This document shows positions 1 to 5,936 of a DNA stretch of 5,936 bases, in pieces. A model generated the notes under the pieces. It searched no databases, was not told the DNA's origin, and was given only the letters and a program-made list of their open reading frames with translations. The translations under genes and the position numbers were made by a program. Origin of the DNA: Deltaproteobacteria bacterium (GTDB lineage Bacteria > Myxococcota_A > Polyangia > Polyangiales > Houyiibacteriaceae); assembly GCA_019309605.1 (NCBI GenBank), contig JAFDFW010000323.1, positions 1 to 5,936 of the forward strand, read 5' to 3'. How positions within the stretch are numbered: the stretch's first letter is position 1; each line of letters starts with the position of its first letter.

Positions 1-48
1 CACGAATGGCACCAGTAAGAGGCCACGGGCAAGCGTTCTTGGGGGCAT
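1..48 (-). CDS. Possible divergent gene, N-terminal fragment only
   Basis: Read on the minus strand, an ATG at 48-46 opens a frame that stays open to the window edge and encodes MPPRTLARGLLLVPFV. A basic start followed by a hydrophobic run resembles the beginning of a signal peptide or membrane segment. A GGAG sits six bases upstream of this ATG on the minus strand, a plausible ribosome binding site. The same frame also contains an earlier ATG at 102-100, which would add 18 residues rich in Arg and Lys but has no good Shine-Dalgarno. Only 16 codons are visible, so no function can be given. If real, it is transcribed divergently from the efflux genes, and the 49-155 gap would hold both promoters; no convincing -35/-10 pair was found there. 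Confidence 0.35.
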   Translation of the reverse strand, partial: MPPRTLARGLLLVPFV

Positions 49-155
49 GGAGGGCTCCGTCTTCAAGGCTAATGTCGCGATCTTGCGGGGACGCGGCAGC
101 ATAGAAAGGCCGAACCCCGTTGCCAAGGCCAAAATTCGACTATGCTGCGCTCCCT

Positions 156-2324
156 ATGCGGCTGCTTTGGCTCTCCATACTTGCCCTGCTGATCACCCCA
201 TCGCTTCTCGGCGCCCAAAGCGATAAGCCGCAAGTCAAAGTGACCGCGGTTTTCGACGGTCCATCGCCAGTCTTCGACGCCGTCACAGAGGACTTGGGGC
301 GTCAGATTCGGACGCAGCTTTCGGACCGCTTCGATGTCGTGCTGGTGCCGCTGAGCTTCGAAGGCGACTGGACAGCAGAGGGAGTCGAACGTCAGCTGGA
401 GGAAGCCTACGCAGATCCCGACATCTCCGTCGTGTTCGGCTTTGGTTACCTTGCAGTTCGCGCCGTGGCCGCCCGAAAGACCCTTCCAAAACCGACGATT
501 CTGCCGTTTGTGATTGAAGCGCAGAAGCAAGGACTGCCTCGGCGGGGCGACGTCAGCGGCAAACGAAACCTCAGTTACATCAGCGAGGACTTCGACATCA
601 CGGACGAGGCCGACTGGCTGACAAAGGTCGCCGGCTCCAAGCACATCGTGTTTCTTGCCGAGGAGTCCCAGCGGGACATGCTTCCCACCGTCACGGGTGC
701 CGAGAGGCTCACCATTGCGTATGCGGACCCCACGGTCGAAGCGTTGCTTGCAGCCATTCCGAACACCGCCGACGGCTTGATCATCTCGGCGATGCGGCAG
801 CTCAGCATCCAGGATCGCGAACGGCTGCTCGATGGAATCACCAAACGCCGCCTTCCGAACATCGCGGTCAGTCCTCGTTGGCTCGACCAAGGCGCCATGA
901 TGTCGATCCGGTCTCCGAACAACACGGCACGCCGAGCGCAGCGCGCGGCGCTCAATCTCGACTTGATTCTCGAGGGCCGACCCGCAGCTCAGATCCACGT
1001 CGAGTTCGAAGAACGGCAGGAGCTCCTGTTCAACATGGAAGCCGCGCGAGCCGTTGGCGTGCGACTAACCTTCGAAGTGCTCCTCGAAGCAGACGTGGTG
1101 CACGAGGAAGAGGCCGCCGAGGAGAACCGAATCCACATGGGCTTCGCGATGAAGGACGCGGTCGAGCACAACCTGGATCTGCTGGTCTCCGAGAAGTTCG
1201 TCGACGCCGGTGAAGAAGGCGTGAAGGTCGATCGCGGGCCGTTGCTTCCTCAGGGCCAGCTTCAGACCGGTGTCGTGTACCAGGACCCGGATCGCCTCAT
1301 TGCCGGAGGACAAATCGCGGAATGGCAAGCGACCACGTTCGCGCGTGCGAGCCAAAGCCTCTATTCCGAGCAAGCCTGGACCCGTTTCAAAGGCCGAAAG
1401 CTCCTGCAAGAAGGGCGTGAGTATGGCTACTTCACCGACGTGCTCGACATCATGCTCAGCTCGGGCGTGTCCTACGTCGGCGTGCTCCGAGCCGAAGCGG
1501 AGGCGCGAATCCAGCGCAAGAACATCCAGCTGACTCGCGAGTACCTGGAGCTGGCCCGCGTTCGCCTCGAGATCGGTGTCGCCAACGCAAGCGAGCTCTA
1601 TCGCTGGCAGGTGACACTCGCGGAGAACCAGCGCGCGGTCGTCGATGCGAGGGCGTTCGTGGGTCAAACCAAGATCGAGCTCAACCGTGTGCTCAATCGT
1701 CCTTCGGAGCGGCCGATCGCGCCGATCGACCTCCCGGTCGACGACGCAGGGCGAACGCTTCCGCCCGAAGATCCGATCGGCAAGTACATGGCAGATCCTT
1801 GGTCCTTCGAGCAACTGCGGGCGTTCATGGTTCGCGAGGGCCTACGTAACTCGCCCGAGGCGCGACAAATCGAGGCGCGAAGGGCAGCGCAGCAACGCAT
1901 CAAGGAAGGTCGTGCACGCGAGCTTTGGTTGCCGGACTTCTTCGTCGAGGGCGGCATCCAGCACGACTTCTGGCGCGACGGCGTAGGCTCGGAGGCGCCT
2001 GCTGGGAGCGTGCAACCCGACAAGTTCGGCTGGGACGTCGGTCTGTTCCTCGCGATTCCGCTTTCCCGCGGTGGGTCTGGGGTCGCGGACATGCGCCAGA
2101 GCGCGATTCTGGTCGAACGGCTCACAGCATCGTTCGATCGCGTCGAGCAGAACATCGACACCGGCGTGCGGACCGAGCTCTACAGCGCCGCCGCTGCGCT
2201 AGCCTCGGTCGGGCTCACTCGCAAAGCCGCAGAGGCGGCAGCCAACAACTTGGAGCTCGTGACCGACCTCTACCGTCGAGGCAAAGTGCCGCATACGACT
2301 ACGTTCTGGCTTTGCTCTTCGTGA
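156..2324 (+). CDS. Substrate-binding-domain/TolC fusion protein, paralog 1, C-terminally truncated by frameshift
   Basis: Predicted exported two-domain protein of 722 aa. The ATG at 156 is preferred because it places a typical Sec signal peptide at the very N-terminus (MRLLWLSILALL..., likely cleavage after LGA, residue 20). An in-frame TTG at 120 would add 12 hydrophilic residues but has a GAAAGG 10 bases upstream, so it cannot be excluded. Residues ~24-312 resemble the PF04392 ABC substrate-binding family: an alternating beta/alpha pattern ending in the family-like segment HVEFEERQELLFN (from 281), then M-E-A-A-R-A-V-G-V and L-L-E-A-D. An acidic linker follows. From ~326 to the end is a TolC/outer-membrane-factor domain, with a first helix ending in GVKVDRGPLLPQ and an internal helix containing LNRVLNRP. 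The last helix breaks after LYRRGKV: the final 14 residues (PHTTTFWLCSS end) look non-native, and the homologous C-terminus continues in another frame. The channel domain therefore lacks its closing helix and is probably non-functional unless the lesion is an assembly error. Confidence 0.8.
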   Translation: MRLLWLSILALLITPSLLGAQSDKPQVKVTAVFDGPSPVFDAVTEDLGRQIRTQLSDRFDVVLVPLSFEGDWTAEGVERQLEEAYADPDISVVFGFGYLAVRAVAARKTLPKPTILPFVIEAQKQGLPRRGDVSGKRNLSYISEDFDITDEADWLTKVAGSKHIVFLAEESQRDMLPTVTGAERLTIAYADPTVEALLAAIPNTADGLIISAMRQLSIQDRERLLDGITKRRLPNIAVSPRWLDQGAMMSIRSPNNTARRAQRAALNLDLILEGRPAAQIHVEFEERQELLFNMEAARAVGVRLTFEVLLEADVVHEEEAAEENRIHMGFAMKDAVEHNLDLLVSEKFVDAGEEGVKVDRGPLLPQGQLQTGVVYQDPDRLIAGGQIAEWQATTFARASQSLYSEQAWTRFKGRKLLQEGREYGYFTDVLDIMLSSGVSYVGVLRAEAEARIQRKNIQLTREYLELARVRLEIGVANASELYRWQVTLAENQRAVVDARAFVGQTKIELNRVLNRPSERPIAPIDLPVDDAGRTLPPEDPIGKYMADPWSFEQLRAFMVREGLRNSPEARQIEARRAAQQRIKEGRARELWLPDFFVEGGIQHDFWRDGVGSEAPAGSVQPDKFGWDVGLFLAIPLSRGGSGVADMRQSAILVERLTASFDRVEQNIDTGVRTELYSAAAALASVGLTRKAAEAAANNLELVTDLYRRGKVPHTTTFWLCSS

Positions 2325-2449
2325 ATCGTGAGGCAGGCCACTTCCGCAACCTCGACACCGCCGAGGCGAAGGACGAGTTCTCTCGGCGTCTCAACGAGTA
2401 CGTGTTGGCAGCGGAAAGCGCAGACGTCACAGCGCCTCCGACCCCGTAG
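2294..2449 (+). pseudogene. Out-of-frame C-terminal remnant of paralog 1 TolC domain
   Basis: From the TAC at 2294, the frame one base back from that of paralog 1 reads YDYVLALLFVNREAGHF and continues to a TAG at 2447-2449. This aligns with the C-terminal end of paralog 2 (YDFLIDALRVQRAAGAF, residues 754-770), including the following L..(T)..E/D..F..R(L/I)..(Y/F) pattern. Between the shared LY(R/Q)RG and YD(Y/F) landmarks, paralog 2 has 75 nt (4692-4766) but paralog 1 has only 11 nt (2283-2293). The net loss of 64 nt removes the segment equivalent to ADIIQLVDAQNQAL and shifts the frame by one. The tail is still recognisable and has no internal stop, which suggests a recent event or an assembly artefact. 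It has no start of its own and is not proposed as an independent gene. Confidence 0.75.
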
Positions 2450-2494
2450 ACATCAACTAGGTTCGGCTCTAAGCTCGCTTCTCCGGAACCCCCC

Positions 2495-2502
2495 GGGTGA
2501 GG
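2495..2502 (+). promoter_or_regulatory. Ribosome binding site of paralog 2
   Basis: GGGTGAGG lies five bases before the ATG at 2508. It decides the start: the same frame is open back to 2328, but the upstream 60 codons give an Arg/Ser/Thr-rich non-native sequence overlapping the remnant of paralog 1, whereas the ATG at 2508 begins a signal peptide directly. The spacer 2450-2494 holds only a weak inverted repeat (GGTTC 2460-2464 with GAACC 2486-2490), too short to call a terminator. Confidence 0.7.
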
Positions 2503-2507
2503 TAGTA

Positions 2508-4955
2508 ATGAGAATAGTCGGGCTGCGCGCGCTGCTAGTCCTCACGGTGACTCTATCGTTCGCTCTCGGCTCAAGCGCGGACGCGCAGAAGTCTTCGCGG
2601 CCAACGTTCCGGATCATGATGATCGCCGATGGTGAATCGCAGTTATTGGCCGAACGTCAGCGCATGCTCAAGGCCGAGATTCTAGAGCTCATGAAGGAAG
2701 ACGCGTCGGTGGTCTTCGTGGAGCCCAAGACCGAAACCAACTGGACGCTCGAGGGAGTAGAGGCCGCCTTGAAAGAGGGGCTCGCGGATCGCTCGGTCCA
2801 CATGATCATCGTGTCCGGATCCATGACAGGTGTCGCGGTTGGCCGGCTTCCCAAGCTCAACAAGCCCGTTCTGATTCCGTACGCTGCGCCGAAGCTGCAG
2901 GGTCTGCCCCAGGACGGCGATCGAAGCGGCCGCCGGAACCTCGCCTACATCACTGGTCTCTTGAATTTCGAGCGGGAGATCAAACAGCTCCGCGAGATCG
3001 TGCGCTTCGATCGCATGACATTGATCGTCGGCGAGGAAGTGGTCAAGCACCTCGAGGCGGCCGAGCAGCCCGTTCAACTTGCAAGCCAGCACCTCGGCAT
3101 CGAGACACATCTCGTCGTTGCTGGAGAAAGCGCACAGGCGACTCTCGATGCCATTCCCGAAGACACCGAGGCCATCTACATCGGCCCATTCTTCAGGTGG
3201 AGCGACGACGAGATGCAGCTCCTGGTCGATGGCATCAACGCCCAAGCCCTGCCTTCGTATGCGGGCGGAGGAGTGAAATGGGTCGAGCGGGGGGCCCTCG
3301 CTACGATGGAAACCCAGGAAGACGAAATCCGCCGGATGCGACGTGCGGCCATCTTCGTCCAGCGCATCTGGATGGGCGAGCCAGCGAGGTCGTTCCGCAT
3401 CTCGTTCGAGCAGCGACCGGTGCTCGTCATCAACATGGCAACCGCCAAGGCGATCGGAACCTGGCCGCGCTTTGCGGTGATGGCGGAAGCGCGAATGATC
3501 AACGATCAGTCCGGAACACGCGGCCCCCTCATCACCCTCGAGAGCGCGATGCGCGACGCGGTGCGCGTGAACCTCGACTTGATGGCGCAGGGTCTCGAGA
3601 TCGACGCGAGCTACGAGGGCGTCAAGGTGTCGCGAGGCGCCTGGCTTCCGCAAGCCGGGGCCGACGGGAACTTCCTGATCAACGATCCCGCCGTCTCGAA
3701 CTCTTTTGGTCAGGCACAGCGCCAGTTCACTTGGGGCATCGGCGGCTCGCAGCTGCTCTACTCTCCTCAGGGGCACGCCGACCTGCGCTTTCGTCGAGAC
3801 ACCTACTGGAGCACCGAACACGACTACATCGCTGCGCGGCTCGATACGATGCTGGAGTCCGGCGAGGCGTATCTGAACGTGCTCCGCGCCAAGAACACCG
3901 AGCGCGTCAATCGCGACAACCTCAAGCTCACGCGAAAGAATCTCTCGCTAGCCGAAACGCGGAACACCATCGGCGTAGCCGGCCGCGAAGAAGTCTTCCG
4001 CTGGCAGACCCAAATTGCCGAAAGCCGTTCCAGCGTCATTGGTGCGAGCGCGACTCGCAACCGGGCCGAGATCGACCTCAATCGCATCCTGAACCGCCCA
4101 TTGGAGGCCCCATTCCGGGTGCCTCCGCCGGAAGACGTTCGCGCAGTCACACCGGGAAGCGACCCAAGGCTCACCAAGTACCTGGAAGACCCGTGGTCCT
4201 TCAGAGTCTTCCGCGAGTTCATGGCCAAGGAGGCGCTCCTGAATTCGCCGGAGATCCGCAGCATCGACAGTACGATCAGCGCCCGTGATGAGCTGCTCAA
4301 GGGCGAGCGTCGCCAGCTCGGCATTCCGGACATCGCGGTCATCGGCGGGTTCACGCACGTTCCGTACGCCGGAGGCGCGGGCGCAGAGCCGCCTCCCGCC
4401 ACCTCGGGCTTCGACTTCCCGGGACGCCAGACGTTCACGTGGAACGTGGGCGCGCAAGCCACGCTCACCCTGTTCGACGGAACGTCCAACTACGCGCGCA
4501 TCCGTCGAACCTTCCGCGAGCTCGATCGCCTGCACACCGACCGAGCGGTGATCGCGCAGCGGCTCGAACAAAACGTGCGGTCCGCGCTGCATCAGGCCGG
4601 CTTTTCCTACGCCAATATCGAGCTGACTCGTGATGCCGCAGAAGCCTCGGCGCGAAACTTGGAGTTGGTCACCGACCTCTACCAGCGCGGCGCGGCCGAC
4701 ATCATCCAACTCGTCGACGCCCAGAACCAAGCACTCGGCGCCGCACTGGCGGCGGCAAACGCGCTCTACGACTTCTTGATCGATGCGCTTCGAGTGCAAC
4801 GCGCCGCGGGGGCCTTCTCTCTCGAGGGCACACAGGAATATCGCGACGATTTCATCAAGCGAATCGACGCCTTTACGGCAGCGAAGAAGCGCCAAGGCCA
4901 GACGAGCCAGCCGACGACCGAACCGACCCGAGTCAACCCACGGGAGCACAACTGA
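2508..4955 (+). CDS. Substrate-binding-domain/TolC fusion outer-membrane efflux protein, paralog 2 (intact)
   Basis: Predicted 815-aa exported protein, much longer than a typical TolC-family channel (roughly 420-500 aa). Residues 1-26 form a Sec signal peptide (MRIVGLRALLVLTVTLSFAL..., cleavage likely after ADA); there is no lipobox Cys. Residues ~30-330 resemble PF04392 substrate-binding proteins: early FRIMMIADGES strand, a QGLP..GD.SG.RNL.YI motif at 131-148, and a family-like end at ~296-317 (FRISFEQRPVLVINMATAKA). Residues ~340-780 form an outer-membrane-factor domain: LITLESAMRDAVRVNLDLM, then GVKVSRGAWLPQ; the first repeat's long helix with LNRILNRP; a second repeat with NSPEIR; and a final helix containing ADIIQLVDAQNQAL and RAAGAF. 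A polar Gln/Thr/Pro-rich tail of about 30 residues follows. By family knowledge the TolC domain should form a trimeric outer-membrane/periplasmic duct; that the N-terminal module binds a ligand in the periplasm is inference. The stop overlaps the adaptor start, implying co-translation. Confidence 0.88.
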   Translation: MRIVGLRALLVLTVTLSFALGSSADAQKSSRPTFRIMMIADGESQLLAERQRMLKAEILELMKEDASVVFVEPKTETNWTLEGVEAALKEGLADRSVHMIIVSGSMTGVAVGRLPKLNKPVLIPYAAPKLQGLPQDGDRSGRRNLAYITGLLNFEREIKQLREIVRFDRMTLIVGEEVVKHLEAAEQPVQLASQHLGIETHLVVAGESAQATLDAIPEDTEAIYIGPFFRWSDDEMQLLVDGINAQALPSYAGGGVKWVERGALATMETQEDEIRRMRRAAIFVQRIWMGEPARSFRISFEQRPVLVINMATAKAIGTWPRFAVMAEARMINDQSGTRGPLITLESAMRDAVRVNLDLMAQGLEIDASYEGVKVSRGAWLPQAGADGNFLINDPAVSNSFGQAQRQFTWGIGGSQLLYSPQGHADLRFRRDTYWSTEHDYIAARLDTMLESGEAYLNVLRAKNTERVNRDNLKLTRKNLSLAETRNTIGVAGREEVFRWQTQIAESRSSVIGASATRNRAEIDLNRILNRPLEAPFRVPPPEDVRAVTPGSDPRLTKYLEDPWSFRVFREFMAKEALLNSPEIRSIDSTISARDELLKGERRQLGIPDIAVIGGFTHVPYAGGAGAEPPPATSGFDFPGRQTFTWNVGAQATLTLFDGTSNYARIRRTFRELDRLHTDRAVIAQRLEQNVRSALHQAGFSYANIELTRDAAEASARNLELVTDLYQRGAADIIQLVDAQNQALGAALAAANALYDFLIDALRVQRAAGAFSLEGTQEYRDDFIKRIDAFTAAKKRQGQTSQPTTEPTRVNPREHN
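4942..4946 (+). promoter_or_regulatory. Ribosome binding site of adaptor gene, with TGATG start/stop overlap
   Basis: GGGAG inside the last codons of paralog 2 lies eight bases before the ATG at 4955-4957. The TGA of paralog 2 is 4953-4955, so stop and start share one base (TGATG), the classic arrangement for translational coupling between subunits made together. Confidence 0.7.
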
Positions 4956-5936
4956 TGGCAAAGAAACTTACTCTCATTGCGATGGCCGCCGTCTTGGCGG
5001 TCCTCGGATGCGAGGACGTACAGGAAGAACCCGAAGTCATTCGTCCGGTCCGTTACGTGGTGGTCGAAGGGAGCGATGCAGCAACGCATCGCACGTTCTC
5101 CGGTGTCTCGAAGGCCGGGCAAGAGAGCCGGCTGAGCTTCCAGGTTTCGGGGCAAGTGCTGGAGGTGCCGATCAATGTCGGGGACACCGTGAAGAAGGGC
5201 GACACCATCGCTCGCATGGACCCGACCGACTACGCGCTGCAGCTTCAGAATGCTCAAGCTTCGGCCGCGCAGTCGCGGGCGCAGGAACGGAACGCGAAGG
5301 CGACCTACGAACGTACGCGCGCGCTCTACGAGAACCAGAACGCCTCCCGGCAGGACCTAGATGCCGACAGGACCGCGTACGAGTCGGGGCGTGCGGGGTT
5401 CGAGGCCGCGAACCAGCAAATCCGCCTTCGACAGCGGCAGCTGGGCTACACCCATTTGAAGGCTCCGGAAGCGGGCACGATCGCAACGGTCGACATCGAA
5501 GCCAATGAGAACGCGCAAGCCGGTGAGCTGGTCGCCACGTTGCTTGCAGGGGACCAAATCGAAGTCAGCGTATCGGTCCCCGCATCCGTCATTCGCAGCG
5601 TGAAGAAGGGCGCCGAGGCCAAAGCGCGTTTCAACTCGTTGGATGGCAGGGTGTTCAAGGGGACGGTGACCGAGGTGGGCGTCGCGAGCGTCGGTGGCGC
5701 TACGACATTCCCCGTGACTGTGCGACTCACCGAGGGCCAGGACCAAGTTCGAGCAGGGATGTCGGCGGACGTGACCTTCGTGTTTGCGTCCGAGAAAGGT
5801 GGTCCGAAGTACGCTCTTCCGATCAGCGCCGTCGGCGAGGACCGCGAGGGCCGTTTTGTCTTCATGCTGGAGAAGACAGACGATGGCCTCGGCATCGTTC
5901 ACCGGACCCCTGTCGAAGTTGGCGAGATTCTTTCCG
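4955..5936 (+). CDS. RND-type efflux periplasmic adaptor (membrane fusion) lipoprotein, 3' partial
   Basis: About 327 residues are visible and the frame is open at the window end. The N-terminus is a lipoprotein signal (MAKKLTLIAMAAVLAVLGC, lipobox-like VLGC, lipidated Cys19), as in AcrA/MexA-type adaptors anchored to the inner membrane. Domain order fits the family: first half of the lipoyl domain with LSFQVSGQV (60-68) and VGDTVKKGDTIARMDP (~74-89); a helical hairpin at ~93-162 rich in Ala, Gln, Arg and Glu, including ALYENQNASRQDLD; the return lipoyl half with LGYTHLKAP (163-171), where EAG replaces the more common x-D-G; a beta-barrel at ~195-275 with the typical VRAGMSADV; then the start of the membrane-proximal domain at YALPISAV (from 286). 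It should bridge an inner-membrane pump to the TolC-like duct encoded immediately upstream. RND is the most likely pump class because of the adaptor's resemblance, but the pump lies outside the window; an ABC-type (MacB-like) partner is possible. Confidence 0.9.
   Translation, partial: MAKKLTLIAMAAVLAVLGCEDVQEEPEVIRPVRYVVVEGSDAATHRTFSGVSKAGQESRLSFQVSGQVLEVPINVGDTVKKGDTIARMDPTDYALQLQNAQASAAQSRAQERNAKATYERTRALYENQNASRQDLDADRTAYESGRAGFEAANQQIRLRQRQLGYTHLKAPEAGTIATVDIEANENAQAGELVATLLAGDQIEVSVSVPASVIRSVKKGAEAKARFNSLDGRVFKGTVTEVGVASVGGATTFPVTVRLTEGQDQVRAGMSADVTFVFASEKGGPKYALPISAVGEDREGRFVFMLEKTDDGLGIVHRTPVEVGEILS

Larger units (their letters stand above)
156..4955. repeat. Tandem gene duplication: two paralogous binding-domain/TolC fusions
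   Basis: The products of 156-2324 and 2508-4955 share the same signal/binding-domain/TolC order and co-linear motifs: QGLP..GD.SG.RNL.YI (residues 125-142 and 131-148), the PF04392-like end, EGVKV.RG..LPQ, LNR(V/I)LNRP, DPWSF..(L/F)R.FM and NLELVTDLY(R/Q)RG. Similarity is clearly higher at these blocks than between them, where the sequences have diverged, so this is an old duplication rather than a recent copy. Only paralog 1 carries the 64-nt loss near its end. Confidence 0.8.

Noticed and set aside
120..146. TTGCCA and TATGCT as a promoter for paralog 1
   Set aside because: The 15-base spacing is short and transcription would start almost at the ATG, leaving no room for a ribosome binding site.
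1065..1814. Minus-strand open frame (249 codons) opposite paralog 1
   Set aside because: Same low-complexity shadow composition as the other antisense frames; overlaps the well-supported TolC domain.
2280..2324. Programmed ribosomal frameshift joining paralog 1 to its out-of-frame tail
   Set aside because: There is no clear slippery heptamer with a following structure, and even a shift would still leave about 21 residues of the last helix missing relative to paralog 2.
2460..2490. Inverted repeat GGTTC/GAACC between the two paralogs as a terminator
   Set aside because: Only five paired bases with a long loop and no T-run; too weak to call.
2328..2507. N-terminal extension of paralog 2 upstream of the ATG at 2508
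   Set aside because: The 60 extra residues are Arg/Ser/Thr-rich, lie in the wrong frame of the paralog 1 remnant, and would bury the signal peptide; the ATG at 2508 has a strong ribosome binding site.
2682..3821. Long minus-strand open frame (379 codons) opposite paralog 2
   Set aside because: It mirrors the real gene in GC-rich DNA. Its translation is His/Arg/Asp/Leu-rich with no recognisable domain, while the + strand frame has clear domains and a signal peptide.
3948..4961. Long minus-strand open frame (337 codons) opposite the paralog 2 TolC domain
   Set aside because: Antisense shadow of a high-GC gene; no domain, no export signal and no supporting ribosome binding site seen.

Overview
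The window is GC-rich, Gram-negative DNA. All three main products carry export signals, and two are TolC-type outer-membrane proteins. The composition and domain style would fit a myxobacterial or other deltaproteobacterial-type genome, but nothing here fixes the taxon. It holds most of a tripartite efflux locus on the + strand: two tandem, paralogous, unusually large TolC-family genes, then the start of a lipoprotein periplasmic adaptor (membrane fusion protein). An inner-membrane pump, most likely RND, is expected just downstream but is not in view.

Layout: 1-48 (perhaps 1-102) is a possible start of a divergent minus-strand gene, cut by the window edge. 156-2324 is paralog 1, with a broken 3' end: about 64 nt are missing relative to paralog 2, and the rest of its C-terminus continues in another frame up to 2449. 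2450-2507 is a short spacer that ends in a clear ribosome binding site. 2508-4955 is intact paralog 2 (815 aa). 4955-5936 is the adaptor, whose ATG overlaps the TGA of paralog 2 (TGATG) and which runs off the window.

The notable point is the architecture of the two large proteins. Each has a Sec signal peptide, then about 290 residues resembling the ABC-transporter substrate-binding family PF04392 (TrpX-like, periplasmic-binding-protein fold), then a TolC/outer-membrane-factor domain (PF02321-type). An export duct thus carries a built-in periplasmic ligand-binding-like module. No ABC permease or ATPase lies in the window, so the binding domain seems to have been recruited to an efflux machine rather than to import. 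A working model (inference): the trimeric duct displays three binding domains around its periplasmic tunnel. These either capture substrate for, or gate, a pump assembled through the lipoprotein adaptor. Paralog 1 is decaying or truncated, leaving paralog 2, which is translationally coupled to the adaptor, as the probable working copy.
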